Below are positions 1 to 12,900 of a stretch of 64,000 bases of DNA, one piece after another. A program made the position numbers and the translations under genes. The notes under the pieces are model-generated. The model did not search any database, was not told where the DNA came from, and worked only from the letters and a program-made list of their open reading frames with translations. The number at the start of each line of letters is the position of its first letter. The first letter of the stretch is position 1. Source of the stretch: Neopestalotiopsis rosae (Eukaryota; Ascomycota; Sordariomycetes; Amphisphaeriales; Sporocadaceae); NCBI GenBank assembly GCA_023078685.1, contig JALGAS010000004.1:4526001-4590000 (forward strand), in the 5' to 3' direction.

Positions 1-509
1 GAAATTCTGATGTGAGAGCAGCTTGACGAGCAGGGTCGAGAAGGTAGCAGGTCACTGACACGTTAGTAAACGCCCCCAAGTGCCAACTGCGTTACCACAT
101 CTACTATACGATAAGTGCATACGTTCGGTGAAGTACACAGTAGAGTATGGCCGAATGGTCTGGTCTGATTGATGACATGGTTGCAACCCTGTGACGTCCG
201 AACATGATCAGCCGGGGGCCAAGTGGGACGGCCCCCCACCCCTTACTACTGGCAAATATGCATGCATTGGGACCAGCATCATGCAAGCTGCAAATACCAG
301 ATCAGTCGTCACATATGCAACCAACATTCAAGGCTGACTCCGGTGAAAGTAAGTATTGTCGCTATCCATGGCTTCGGGTTCTTGTACGAACAGTGCCTAC
401 CAAGGAATTGATGTGCCAAGTGTATTTGCCTTTGCAAAAATTTCATCAACTCCATGTTAGTCACTAGTTCACTCTTCCCTTGCGCTTGAATACCACAAGT
501 CAGAGCATC
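1..509. other. Intergenic sequence, left edge
   Basis: No supported gene. The short open frames have no recognisable domain. The stretch directly upstream of the UstYa-like gene should contain its promoter, but I see no convincing TATA element. Confidence 0.4.
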
Positions 510-1197
510 ATGCGATTTTCGTCAAGTCCTTTGTTCACATATTCGCGGCTGCCAGCTCAAGAATCTTCCGACAGTCGTCGGCAGCCGAAATCATGGGCAA
601 AGTCTACATACTATGTGACAATAGCCTTTTCCATCGTGGTTCTGATGTCTGGATCAATTGCACTATACCGAGGGATTTTCTCCAAACCTCCTACTTTTCA
701 AGCACTCAGATCTATCTCGAGAACATTCCGCTATGATCGCAATTTCTCGTACCCTCCGGATGAAATCACGAATGGAGCTTGGGATAGTCTTTTCCCCGAT
801 AATGGCGGATTCTTTTCCCATCCTCCAGAAATCACATCTCGTGTAACAATCTCTGTTTTCCATCAGCTTCACTGCCTCGTGAGTTACGCTTCAGTACCGT
901 ACTGCATGATAATGTCATCACTCACGCGAATTATAGGACGCAATTCGTCGATCGTATTGGTCGGTCTACGATGCAGCCATGGAAGGCCGGTGCATGACGG
1001 AGCAAGATTTCCCAGAAATGACATCCCCATCACATGTGCGACATTGCGTGGACTTGCTGCGTCAAACTCTTATGTGTTATGGAGACACGACAATAGAGAC
1101 AAAAGATGGTGATAGAGGCGTAAGCGGATTTGGCGTACAACACGAATGTCAGGATTATGGGCAACTAGTTGAGCTCATCAGTGCGTGGCAACGATGA
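510..1197 (+). CDS. UstYa-like (DUF3328) membrane-anchored oxidase
   Basis: CDS join(510..878,937..1197), 209 aa. The family comprises oxidases and cyclases acting in fungal RiPP and other secondary-metabolite pathways, such as ustiloxin and cyclochlorotine. One transmembrane helix lies at about residues 34-53, followed by a lumenal domain. Both diagnostic HxxHC motifs are present: HQLHC at about 118-122 and HVRHC at about 156-160. The later DTTIE and GFGVQHECQDY motifs also fit. The 58-bp intron begins GTGAGT directly after HQLHCL and ends TTATAG; removing it joins two frames into a full-length family member. The ATG at 510 is chosen because the frame upstream offers only a TTG. The next gene, on the same strand, is an O-methyltransferase, a common partner in such clusters. 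No precursor-peptide gene with repeated cores was seen nearby. Substrate unknown. Confidence 0.87.
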
Positions 1198-2353
1198 TCC
1201 TAGGTACTCTTATTTTGTAACACCGTAGATATGGAATGTCGACAGACTTTCACTATGCATCTCGATATGTCGAGTCTAACGTGTAAACGTATCGTTAACT
1301 GTCTTGTCTGGACTGACACGACCAAGCTGTTTCTTGCAGTCGCATGTTTGTCCCCAAAGGCCAAATATTAGTTTGTGTGGTAGACTGAGATTTGCACTGT
1401 ACTACGAATGCCATCCATCATTTCATCATCCATGGGGTGATCAGTATGTACGTTGGTTGATTGGCAATCTACATAGATAGGCGCCCAGCGCATCACGTCC
1501 CATGTCCTTCGGGAGATTGTAGCCGAACACGGTCGTCACTGCCGAGACGGCAAAGAGAAACAAGTAAACAAACCAACAGTAGGCTAACGACCCACATACT
1601 GACCTTCCTAGTGGATAGTACTGAGTATGCAGCAGCAGGTTATTCGGTCACAGTGGTCCACCTAGGCCAATCTCACGCCATCTTCCCCGCGGTCGGGGCC
1701 AACTCGCTTCCAAGCTTCCTACTTCAAGTTGGGTCATTTCTTTCGAATGCAACCGCAATTCAGCCTCGGTATGTGTAGGTGGGACCATGTTTGTATGCAG
1801 CTGCAAATGGGACCAATTTATGTCCAAACAAGTTCAATGCATGGTGATATGAGCACAGTGCTTGAGCATCCTTGAATACATACCCAGCTTCGGTATGCAG
1901 CCCTGCAGTTTCTGGCCCCAGCGCCGGCGGCGCAGCCCCTCTGCCGGGAATGATCGTACCCGCGGCCCCCAAATCTCTGGTCTTGCATTCGCCATACCCA
2001 CATTTAGCCTGCATTGCGACCTTATCCCGGACGCTGACATGGATTTAGGCGCTTTAATGAAGAAGATGGCAATCATTGGTTGTTACAGCTTTTGTTGGTG
2101 ATGCTGCTTACCTCTAGTGACCAACGAGCCGATCTCCTCACACAAGTAATAATTCGCATAGGTTCATATCCGCTTGACATTGATCATTTACGGATAGGTG
2201 CATTACATTGGATGACGAAAATTCATACTGTTCTCAGATGTCTACCTATGTATATAGCATGCGCTGACTGATAAGGCTTCGCATCACAACAATACTCGTA
2301 TCTTTTTCAGTTCTTGTCCGACTTGTGGCTTGCACCGCAGCTATTGACAAAAC
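1198..2353. other. Intergenic sequence between UstYa-like and O-methyltransferase genes
   Basis: About 1.15 kb with no supported gene. Several short open frames overlap on both strands, mainly over the GC-rich patch near 1900-2000, but none shows a domain, signal peptide or repeated core-peptide pattern. The region just before 2354 is presumed to carry the methyltransferase promoter. Confidence 0.4.
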
Positions 2354-3867
2354 ATGGCGGCATCTACAATATCAAATTTGCTTACGTCCATCTCAAAGGG
2401 CTGCACAACATACCAAGACTACTACCAAGAGAAAGGATACTCTGTCCCAGATGATCATTGTAATCCGCAAGATGGACCATCAGAACTGCCACCTAACGTG
2501 GAGCTCGCCCGTCAAGCTGCCAGAGAAGCTTGCATGGAGCTATACGATAGGCTCTCCAAGCCCCAAGAGATTGTCTTAGACGCCGCTCCAGCTGTAAGTG
2601 ACAAGATCATCCCTTCTGGTCATTCAGTGGAAGCCAGATACTAACAAACGATACAGAGTACTCGCGTCATGGCTTTAGATGTCATATACACTTACAAGCT
2701 AGGGTATCAACTTGGCTGGGGTGAGAAGACAACATACACTGATCTCGCTAAAGCGCATGGTCTGGACGCGGAGGACGTTAAGCGCATGCTTCGTCTTGCG
2801 ATGGCACATCGTATTTTTCATGAGACTGACGATGGAATGATTGTGCACACGGCGGCGTCTTACACTCTTGCAACTAGCAGAGGTCTGTCGGCCTGGGTTG
2901 GTCTTCTAGCGAAAGAGAACTGGCCGCCAATGCTGCAGGTAATATGCTACAATAAATTCATTTGGGATCGATTACCAGTGCTGATCAGTATCACAGATCG
3001 CCGATGAGCTTGGAAAACACCCTGGATCCGAGGAGCCATTAGAATCAGTGAGTAATCATATTTCACCATTTCACTTTTGTTATAACTGACACAGAAGCAG
3101 GCGTATGCGGTGGCCCACAAACTGGTAGAACCGGCTTTCAAGACTTGGGAGAAGGACCCAGAAAGAATCAGAAGATTTTCTGATGGCATGGAATACGTGT
3201 TCGCTGGCGTAGGTCTTGATTTCAAGGAAGTCCTCAAAGACCTTGCCATCAAAAGCTCTCAAACACCGTTGTTTGTCGATGTGGGAGGATCAAAGGGTCA
3301 TGTGAGCATCGGCATCGCACGAGCCTACCAAGACTGGAAATTCGTTGTGCAGGACTCCGCCCAAACAATCGCTGTTGGAAGAGAGGAGCTACCAACAGAT
3401 CTGACGTCCAGGGTCGACTTCGTGGTCCACGATTTCTGGCAGGTACAGCCTATCAAAAATGCGGATGTCTACTTCTTCCGCATGATTTTTCATGATTGGA
3501 GCGATAAGTATGGAGCTCGCATTCTTCGAAATCTTATACCTGCACTGAAACCCGGCGCTCGTATCATCATAAGCGATGCTTGCCTTCCTCCGAAAGGAGC
3601 TGTCAGCCTTTTCCAGGAGCGATGGCTTAGGTGAGTTCTCCATACAGAGGCTTTTGACAAATCTCATGAAGAAATGTGTCCTGATTTCTCTCTAGAGGGT
3701 ATGACGTTGTTATGAAGTGTTTCACCAATGGTAAAGAACGAGATGTTGAGGGGTGGGCTACATTATTTGCGAAAGCAGATGCTAGTTTCAAGTTCTTGGG
3801 TGTGAGAATGCCACCAGGAAGTAAAGAAGCACTCATTGAAGCAGAATGGGCACCAACGGAAGTATGA
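2354..3867 (+). CDS. SAM-dependent O-methyltransferase (COMT-like, plant/fungal class II type)
   Basis: CDS join(2354..2593,2657..2938,2997..3047,3095..3630,3696..3867), 426 aa. The acceptor of intron 3 could instead be at 3100, which would drop two residues. It transfers methyl from S-adenosylmethionine to a hydroxyl, usually of an aromatic polyketide or related metabolite. The N-terminal half is the helical dimerisation and winged-helix region (about 80-190). The SAM site FVDVGGSKG starts at about residue 251. The family's catalytic His lies in the HDW of FHDWSD at about 324-326. The C-terminal half ends with the usual ALKPGARIIISD-type strand region. Four short introns with good GT...AG ends restore one continuous frame. 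Length is normal for the sterigmatocystin/aflatoxin-type O-methyltransferase family. It sits 1.2 kb downstream of the UstYa-like gene on the same strand, so a shared pathway is plausible but unproven. Confidence 0.9.
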
Positions 3868-4432
3868 GGAATGTTGGTTAAGACAAGTCAAGTATTGCAA
3901 AGAGCTATTTCCTACCATACTATGTTATCACAGATTGTATCATTGAAGCAAGAGGACCGATATTTACCGGAGAGCACGAGACTCAGTCTTCACTATGCGT
4001 ACATGGATTATAGTACGAACGGTGCTAATGTTCATCACTGATTACCTGCGCAGGTGTGTCCAATTGGCCTTCACCGCCCCCTCTCTATATCAAGATAATG
4101 AACTTAGACCCTGTTACAAACGCCGTCGGTAATCTCTTCTCCCTTCCATGACCTGCGGTGGTACATTCGAAAGGGCATCAACTTCTCAAACAGAGTGAAC
4201 CTAATTACATTGTCTGGTAGTCCCAAGAGACCTAGAAAGCTTAACACAACACAATATTGGCGACGCAACAGTGTGTTTCTGGCGATTGCGTCGCTCGGAT
4301 GCTAGCTGGTCATGAATAAATTAGAAGAAGTTCCATCAGGAGTCAGGTAGCTGACCTTCCAATGCTCCTGTGCATCTATTTGACAATAGGAAGCGAGAAA
4401 GCTTTATTTATGAGAAAAATATGATCCTGCAT
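3868..4432. other. Intergenic sequence, convergent 3' ends
   Basis: Lies between the 3' ends of the convergent O-methyltransferase and dsRBD-like genes and is expected to hold both terminator regions. No gene seen. Confidence 0.4.
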
Positions 4433-7303
4433 TCAACTCGTTAGAGTTGATGCTTCGGCTCTCCCGACCAGAACAAAAACCTCCTCTGCAACAGGATCGA
4501 GGACTCTTCTTTCTCTCAATCTTCGCTTGTGGCCTAGTTTGGCTTTCCTAAACAACCTTCTCAATGTTTCTGCCTGGATCAAACTGACAGATACAAGGAG
4601 ACGGGGTTCAGCTACTTGGTTTGGCCTATCTACCTTCACCAGTAATGGAGTGTCCACAGTCCCTATGATGTAGGCTTCTGAATGTCGTAGTTCCCATCTA
4701 TCCTGCGCAGGTGATGCAATGTTTGACCAGGTTTGCTGTTCGTAACATGCTACAGCTGTCCAGAACAGTCCTGTTGAGTTTGCCCACAGTGCGGAAGGTG
4801 CTCTGCATTGGAGATGGTTGGTCTCGAGACAGTCCATGGTGATGTAAGCAAAGGTAGCAATCTCATCAGAGTCAGTGAGCATTCTTGTCCAGTAGTTCTC
4901 CTTCGTGCATGGAACCTGGAAGCATTGAAAGGCAATGCCGGGTTGAATACAGCCAATCACAAAATTGTCCCCCTTTTTGTCAATTCCGGTATCGCGCATT
5001 AATGTCAACACAGCGATGACTAAGCCCTCAAAGGTCTGTTGATGACCATGAGGAAGTGCCGCAGTCCATTGATTGAGGTCTCCGCTTTCTAACGCCGTAA
5101 TTATATGGAAGTTCTTGACCAAAGACTTCCAGAGAGGTGGCTCGCTCACCAGGGCTGTGACATAGGTTGGTAGCAATTCGGCCAGCATCATCCTGAGGCT
5201 AACTCTACGCGCTACCCCGGTGCAAACACTGACTTGCACACTATATAACTCTTCGAGATCAGATTTGTATAGTTGTGCCAGCATCCTTGACTTTTTGGTC
5301 ATTCCTCTCATTTTGACCCATGTCTGGCTCAGTTGTAGAGCGGCAATAGGATTCTGCCCCGCCTGGAGCCCAAAGCCGAGTTGACGCTCGGCACTCTCCC
5401 AGTAGTCACGATAGGTACCGAGTTCATGCAAGAACACCGATGCGCTACGCAAGGGGTCTTGCTGACGGGCCACGCACCGAGGATTGACAGTAACTCGGGC
5501 GCCAATGACACCCTTTTGACTTCGACTGAATGTGATTCTTGGCAATTGCTCCAAGCGTGGCTCGCGTGACCAGTGCAGTAGAGCTCGGCCCTCGTCTTGA
5601 CCAATCGCTGTGATGCAACCTCCACCGACATAGATAGCGTGAAGGACTTCGTAATCATCTGAAGTTGTTATAAGTTGGCCAGGACCCCACGTGTCAAGAA
5701 GATCGCAAGGGCTGGCGACCAAATTATGCTTTTCCACAGATGTAACAGTGGTCAGTGCCTGGCTTAAGTTGAAGCAATATCGAAAAGCCAGGGCTGGTTG
5801 CTCGAGCATATCACCAAAACATGCCAGGTTGACAAGCGATCCAAACATAACCGGACCATCGTAGTCGTGGATCCGTCCCGCAGCACCCAGCAGCATAATT
5901 TGGTCGACACCTGAATCCAAAAAGGCTGGTCTCAGCGGCCCACAATGTGCTCGGGAATACGAAAGCAATGTGGTGGAGATGAATTGGACCACGATGCTCA
6001 AAAGGAGCTGGGCATGAATCTCATCGTTCTCGTTCTTCGTGAAAGAAAATCCAGGAAAAAGCTTTGAAATATCTTCCACAGTTGGCGAAGCTATCTGGCT
6101 TCTTAAGTCGTTGATGACTTGCAGATCCAAGCTGTGTAATTGTACCTCAGTGGCTGAATCATCGAGGGAAAGATAGGTGAATTTGTTGCAACAACCCCTG
6201 ACCTGTTGAAGAGTTCCAGCGGCAACGGAAAGATGGTCCAGGACACGGTTCAAAGTATCCTCGAGGCTCTCAGCCTCGTACAGTACGGTTACTCTTGAAA
6301 TCTCCCCATCAAAGTCGACGTATCCAAAGATTAATGTTCTGTCGTCGCTGATTGAAGGACGTACACCACCCAGACCACATAGAATATCGATGACCTCCTC
6401 TGCGGACTCTTCAGGTATATGTTTCTTCGACGGCAAAGGTTCTTGCTCTTCGCGCGTGAGTACTGAAACACTCTTTTCTATGGTTACGGCACGAGTGTCT
6501 GCACACAAACAGTTTTCGACGTGAAAGTCACTTTCGAATGATGGCGATGACGGTATCTGGTAAGGAGAAAATATCCAAGGGCTATCCGAAGTTTGCTCCA
6601 GCAATTCTTCAGCAATGTCGCTCAATGATAAACCTAGTTGTCGCAACTCGTCAATCCACGAGAACGGACCGCGAGCGACTTCTTCAAATGATCGATGAAG
6701 CAGATGAGTGATCGCGATGGAGTCTTTACTATCGATAGCGGCCTCAAAAAGCTGAGAGATCGGAAGCTCATCCAAATCTTCGGGATTCGGAACTGCCGAC
6801 ATGCTTCCGTATCCACTATCCACACTGAAGGCCTCAGTGCTTGAAGAACTGGCATGGTAGCTACGCCTGTGATCACCTTCGGTCCTAATACCGCTGGACA
6901 AGCTATGTCGGCGGCGGCTCTTTTTAGAACGCATCCGCTTACCTGAGTCGCCAGAGGGAACGCCTTGGACGATTCCATTTCGAGCTAGCATCCCACCATC
7001 GACTGAAAAGTTGCGACAGACCATGAAGGCTCGCATAGCGGCATTTTCGCGAGCGAAATCATCGGACTCGAATGCAAGATCGGTCTCGTACTCACGGCCA
7101 TTCACAAGAACTGAGCATGTATATCCACTGGGGTCGCGGCAACATTCGTATGTGGGATCACGCCAGCCCCGCCGTCGACAGAGAGCTGAACGCGCGACGT
7201 CAATAATCAATGAATTAAACAGGAGACCAATAAGAGATAAGTGGCATATGATACTGTGAAAAGTCTATTCCACTCAACAAAACTCACATTCGAGATATTG
7301 CAT
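4433..7303 (-). CDS. Large protein with N-terminal dsRNA-binding-like domain, function unknown
   Basis: CDS complement(join(4433..7185,7288..7303)), 922 aa. I recognise only the first about 65 residues, which resemble a double-stranded RNA-binding motif: an RRGWRDPTYE start, a VLVNGREYETD beta hairpin, and an AxENAAMRAF helix. A Ser-rich, low-complexity linker follows (about 65-140). The remaining about 750 residues form a long globular region, with a segment containing DLLDTWGPGQLI and a basic patch KLGHKRRLRERR near the C-terminus. I have seen similar C-terminal regions only in uncharacterised fungal proteins. The long open frame starts inside an intron. A 16-nt first exon (MQYLE) followed by GTGAGT...TTCAG is chosen because the upstream paralog has the same phase-1 intron at the same place. 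RNA binding is inferred from the fold signature only. Confidence 0.75.
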
Positions 7304-8269
7304 GTAGAACCCGCGCTGATGAAAATTAATTGTAGCATTGTTCAAAGGCTGCGCTTGCAGGTGACCATCCTCGGCCCTGGGAAACTATTAGAGAGTATTC
7401 GTTGTGATCGATCTTTGCAAGTGAGCCCCAACAGCTTGTTTTTATCACGTACATATTCTTGCGGACGTCTGAAGTCTTTCGAACTTCCAACGATTGTGGA
7501 AAATCTTGGTCATCGTCATTTTGTTGCGCTGTGATGGGCGGAATCTGCGAACGCGCTGCGTCTGCATTAGAATCCATGTAGACGTTTGCAATGAAGAACC
7601 ATCGAGATAGCACAATGTTTACCTTCAATGAGAGGCTGCGTTTGTATTCTTTTTATCGACGACGGCACCAGAGATTCGTGCCGGCACAACCGGGCATGCT
7701 GCAACACTGCCAATCGATCGTTAGTCGTTCAGGATTGTGATGAATTGATTGCCAATGAGACATCGATGCATCATGGAGTGCCGTGTTCCCCTGCATCAAG
7801 GTGGGGCCAGTGGTAGCGCCAGGAAAGACATAGGATGGTGTTCTTCCAGAGATATGTGACAGCAGTTTTTATTGGCCAGCACAGCCACAAGGTAACTAGA
7901 CAGCACACACAGGGCAGAATAGACTGATCAAGTTGGTGAACATTTTTGCAAGGTATCATTGGCACTTGCAAGCGAGGTTAGCAAGCCGCATGACAAGGTC
8001 GTGAGAGACTCCTCATTCGCCCGTTGAGTTGATTTCGTCATCCCTTCAACAGGTGCCATGTTGTTAAATGAAGGGCGAGGGTTGAGATTTGCGCAAAATT
8101 CAATGACATTCCATCGACATCTATTGTGTTATCTTTTACTTCTTCATATTGTGCGCCTAAAAGCCTGAACGATAGGGTATTGGGGACGTGCCAGCATGTC
8201 CTTCAGATGGTAATAATGCGTCATTCTAGTCGTACAAGCCGTGATATGATCTGGGGTAGTTCGGGCACT
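7304..8269. other. Spacer between dsRBD-like paralogs
   Basis: No supported gene. It contains the promoter side of the 922-aa gene and the sequence where the truncated paralog's C-terminal part would be expected. None of that C-terminal part is detectable in any frame. Confidence 0.4.
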
Positions 8270-8824
8270 TCAATGTTTTTCCGCGAATGTCCTCGTTAAT
8301 GATTCAAGGAAGGGATTGATGATCCCATGGAGGTCCTTCTTCTCAGTAGCTGACCCGGACCGCTGAGACATTGGAATCTCTTCCAACATTTGATCTGACA
8401 GCACACTTCCGTATCCGCTGTCATCGCTAAAGGCAGAGATGCTCATCTTGGTGTTGCGGGTGCCGTGGTTCCTGTTGACGGTGGGCATGGTGTGCCGGCG
8501 GAAGTTCTTGTCCGAATGGGACTCCTCGCCAGCATTCCACCAGGCAAGCATGGCTGCATTTTCCTTGGCCATGTAATCCGATTCGTAGGTGAGATCCGTC
8601 TGGTAGTCATGGTCATTCACAAGGACCATGCATGTGTGCCCAGTGCCGTCTCGGTAGCACTCATATGTCGGGTCGGGCCAGCCGCGGCGTTGACATAGAG
8701 CTAAACGACCATCTTGTCAGTAACGAATAGCAAAGTAAGCATCATGCTTGTTGATACTTGACAGGGTGCAGTCAAGTATAGGACGCGACCTACATTGGAG
8801 ATAGGTCATATAATAACCGGCCAT
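8270..8824 (-). CDS. Short dsRBD-like protein, truncated paralog of the neighbouring gene
   Basis: CDS complement(join(8270..8700,8794..8824)), 153 aa. Exon 1 (MAGYYMTYLQ) joins through a 93-bp phase-1 intron to QRRGWPDPTYEC, the same position and phase as in the 922-aa gene downstream. The domain includes VLVNDHDYQTDLTYES and KENAAMLAW. After it come DSGYGS and IPMSQ, which align with DSGYGS and LPISQ in the larger paralog. The protein then stops, lacking the about 750-residue C-terminal region. It is either a functional single-domain protein (a possible competitor of the full-length one) or a truncated duplicate. Nothing in the reading frame is broken, so I call it a CDS with caution. Confidence 0.6.
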
Positions 8825-9906
8825 GTTGATGAATTGTAAATGCCTTCCAACGCTTGTTTCAAACAATGCATTAGAGAATTTTAGATCAAAGACACAACGT
8901 TCGCAATTGCGCAAAAGTCCAATCCGCGTTGGATTTATTTTCATTCTTCTTTTGCTCCCCTCTCGGCACAGGCCATCAATCCTTACATAGTCGGAAGATG
9001 GCAGGCTATGTTGGCACCAATCAATTAGTGGTGGCTTAGTGTTCCCATAAAATGGCGGCCAATCAGATAAAGACGCATCATGCGGGTCTCGTATTCAGCT
9101 GCTGCAAGACGACTGATAGTTGGTCCGTTTCAGGTTGTGGAGTTCAATGATTTGTCCACGGGTGGATCCCACAACGGTTGGATGCAAGGATGAGTCGAGA
9201 ATAAAGTTGCACGATATGGATCATCCTTCAACGGTGAGCAAGTGGTGATCTTGGAACCTAGAACGTGATATGGACCCCTCGATACGGAACCCCGAAACAA
9301 TAACTGGGGCCGCACACAGACCACTATAAATGGAGCACCAGCATGGCCATGGCATGTCGAAATAGGGGTCCTGGGACCAGAGCGATCTTGCGGGGGATGT
9401 GACGCATTCACTGCAACGTCAGTTCGATGACAACCCGGAAATGATGACTTGAATCCATGCAAAACTGCGCTGGCCAACGTCATGTCTGGGCGACTCGGTT
9501 TCAGTACTTGCAATGATGAGTAAGTCCCTGGAAAAATGTCCTTGATGTTTAGGCTAAACAGGTTGCTATTTGAAGTCATGTATAAATTATGACGTAAGTT
9601 GTGATAGCCGACCGATGTCTTGGACTAGCAACCGATACAGTATTGCTTGATTTGGAAATATGCTGTCATACTCGTTCATGGTAGCGTTACCGGCGAATTC
9701 AAGAAAGCTGGCCCGCATTGAGTTGCATTTCAAGAACCTGTTGAACTGGATGATGAGAAAAGGGCTCAGAAAACAAGGAATAAGTTCACGCTCAGATTTT
9801 ATCTATCAAATGATGTATGTTCGGATACTACCATGAGCTGCGTGGACCGTCCCCAATCTTTTCTTGCAGACTTAGTCCGGCGTTGTGTCGCGATAACTCA
9901 TTCAAT
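8825..9906. other. Intergenic sequence upstream of the truncated paralog
   Basis: About 1.1 kb. A 149-codon frame on the minus strand (9130-9579) shows no domain, signal peptide or family resemblance and is not called. Otherwise no feature seen. Confidence 0.35.
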
Positions 9907-12900
9907 TCAGCCATGTCGGCTCTCCCAAAGCGTCCGGAAAAGCGAGTCAGGCTTGCTCTTCAGCTCGCGAGGATCGCGCACCTCGACGATCCGTCCCTTT
10001 TCCATGACCACAACCATATCTCGGTCTCCAATCGTCTCCAATCTGTGCGCAACCACCAGTACCGTCTTGTCCCTGAAGGTTTCTCGTAGTACCTTTTGTA
10101 CTTGTTCATCGGAGTGGTGGTCAACGCTGCTAGTAGCTTCGTCGAGAAGGACCACTGGGCTTTTGCTGATGAGGGCTCTAGCAAGGCAAAAGAGCTGCTT
10201 CTGCCCGTGGGATAGTCCGAGGCTATCAAAATCGGCGTCCAACCCACCGCGGCTGCTGATGGTTTCCCACATACCAACTCGGGACAATGCATCAGCGAGA
10301 GTGTCATCACCTATGACCGTGTCGAGTGGATCAAGGTTTGTACGAACTGATCCAGGGAGCGTGACGGCATCCTGCGGCAGGGCCATGAGATGAGTTCGAA
10401 GCACGGTATTAGATACCGCCGCGAGGTCGAGTCCGTCAATTGTGATGGACCCTGACTGGGTTTCCAACAGCTTAAGGAGGCTCAGTAGCAATGAGCTTTT
10501 ACCACTGATACCAGGGTAGATATGTATGTCAGCCAACGTTCAAAGTTAGAGTTTTCTAGTATGGCAATATAGAAAGCACATACCTTCCTGTGCGTCCGCA
10601 TACACCAACCTTTTGGCCGGGCTGAATCTAGAGCGATACGCCGTGAAGCACTGTTCCATTCTCTGCGCTAAAATGGTGTCAATTCCGGGCATAGCTAGAT
10701 ATCTTTGACAGGCTAAATTACTGATATGTAGAAGTGAGACTGTGGATTGCTATGGCACCATTCGAAGGCCAGGACTTTGGCGGCTGCGTAGACTGTGCTG
10801 ATGAGACCTCTTGGGGAGTTTCTTTAATGAAGTCTCGCAATCTTGCAATAGCGCCAAGTGATGTTTCCATACTCGTCCACGAATCAATGACCCTTGAGAG
10901 ACTGGTGTTCAACCCAATGAGGGTTACCATAGCCAGGCCAATTGCGCCACGCGATGTCGTGCTCGTAAACTCGACAGCAAAGCTCACCAGAACTACAGCA
11001 ATGCCTGTGACGAACAGGTCCATTACGACATTCAGCCATCGTTGAATGCAAAACAATAGGTAGTAAGGCTTTTGGGACCGATCGAGAAGCCGAAGGTTCT
11101 CCTGCTGAAACCCTTGCTGCCAGCCAAATGCTCGAATAGTTGCGACACCACTGAGGGTCTCAGTAAAGTGGGTGTAGAGCGGCGACTTGGATTCGAGATC
11201 GAGATGTCGGAGCTGACGTGATGTTCGGAGGTAGAACTTCTGCAAGAAGTACATTGGTGCAAAGCAAAGAGGAATGATCGCAGCAACGTATTGTGCACCC
11301 GATGCAATGATGGCAGCATTGGCGATGACGGTAAGGGAGTCCAGTGCGGTGGTGAAGAAGGCCATTGGGAGAGCCTGGTCGATCAGTGTCATGTCTTGGC
11401 TGAAGCGGTTCAAGATGACACCCTTGTCTGTAGTAGTTAGTAAAGTACCACAGAGGTGCTTTGACAACTGCTTCTAGGAGGAGCCAGTGAAGATGTTTAG
11501 CAGATTTCGGAATCATCGAAAACATGGTGAACCAGATTATAACGCCGGATAGGATAATCGTTACTATGCAGAAAGAAAGGTAGCCGCCGAAATAGGCGCC
11601 ACGATCCTGGTTCGTGCCATGCTCGGTCCAAATGCGCACCCTGCACGAGGTTTATGGTTAGCTGCGGACTGTTCTTGAACCTGTCCAGTAGATAAGCAGT
11701 AGGCTAGCTAGGACAAATTCTACATACCAGATAGTCGACATTCTTCCCATCGCAATGTAGCCAGTCGCAAGGAGTAGGAACCCTAGTGATAGAGGTACAC
11801 CGGTAGACCGCAGATAGAACTTGTACAAAGAGCGATCACCATTCTGTCGAGCAAGGTTGGGATCGTTTTCTTCTGCAGCTGTTACAGGGGGTGGCTCGGT
11901 AGATGGATGGGTAGTCTCCTCTGCTGCATCGTCACCTGCGTCTTGAGAGTGAGCTTCTAGAGCTAGGCTCTTGACGTAACCATCTTAGCTCTGCAGTTCA
12001 TTAAAGCTCCCGATCTGTGCAATACGACCGGACATACCGAGCACGATTATGCGATCTGCAAAAGGTAGTTGGTGTACTAATGATTTGTCAGTAGCTGTTG
12101 CTTGTCTCGCATGGGATCAGGCTGTCTTTTGCCAAAACTAACATACCTGCATTCGTCGCTAGGACTACTGTTGCACCCTGTTTCCGCAATATTCCGTCTG
12201 GTCAGAGAATACGATTGAAGACAGTTCGAGATGTGACAGTATCGAGAGCGCTTAAGACGTCATCTAGCGGTACAATTGCCCTCCGCGCATACAAAGCTCG
12301 AGCAAGGGCCTAAGCAAAAAGAACGCAGCCATATTAGTACATAAAGATGCGAGGTGATGGATTCCATATCGAACTCACCACTCGTTGTTGTTGTCCGCCA
12401 CTCAAAGCAATACCTCCACTCCCTACCAAGCTCTTATCTCCCAGAGGAAACTGAGCTATGTCGGCGTTTAGTGCGCAGGCGTAACACACGGATGCGTACC
12501 ACCTCTCATCAAATTACCCTTGACCAACGATATTGTCACGAACGGAGATGTTTCGTAGCCAAGCAGTCTGATCACAATACGCGATGGTTGAGATGGGGTC
12601 CTTCACCGTGACCGTCCCGCTTGAAAGTGGTATCTCACGCAAGATACCCTTTAGTAGTGAAGATTTGCCGCTGCCCACCGGGCCAGCAAGCATTGTGCAG
12701 CTTGAGGATTGGAACGATGCAGTAACGTCCTCGAGCACAGGATTGGTTTGGCCGTTCAAAGTGAAAGTGGCATGTTGAAGGACAACCCGGGTGGTGGATG
12801 CCTTTGGAACTGGCGAAAGCTCGATGTCAAGATGTTCCTGCTGTTGTGGCGAGGCAAGATGTTTATCACTCTCAGGGTCACAATTTGGTGAGTCTCCACT

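Noticed and set aside
1461..2271. Overlapping open frames between the UstYa-like and O-methyltransferase genes, considered as a RiPP precursor
   Set aside because: No signal peptide, no repeated core units and no Kex2-type Lys-Arg spacing in any frame.
9130..9579. 149-codon minus-strand open frame
   Set aside because: No domain, signal peptide, splice context or recognisable composition. It lies in an intergenic stretch and starts with no supporting context.
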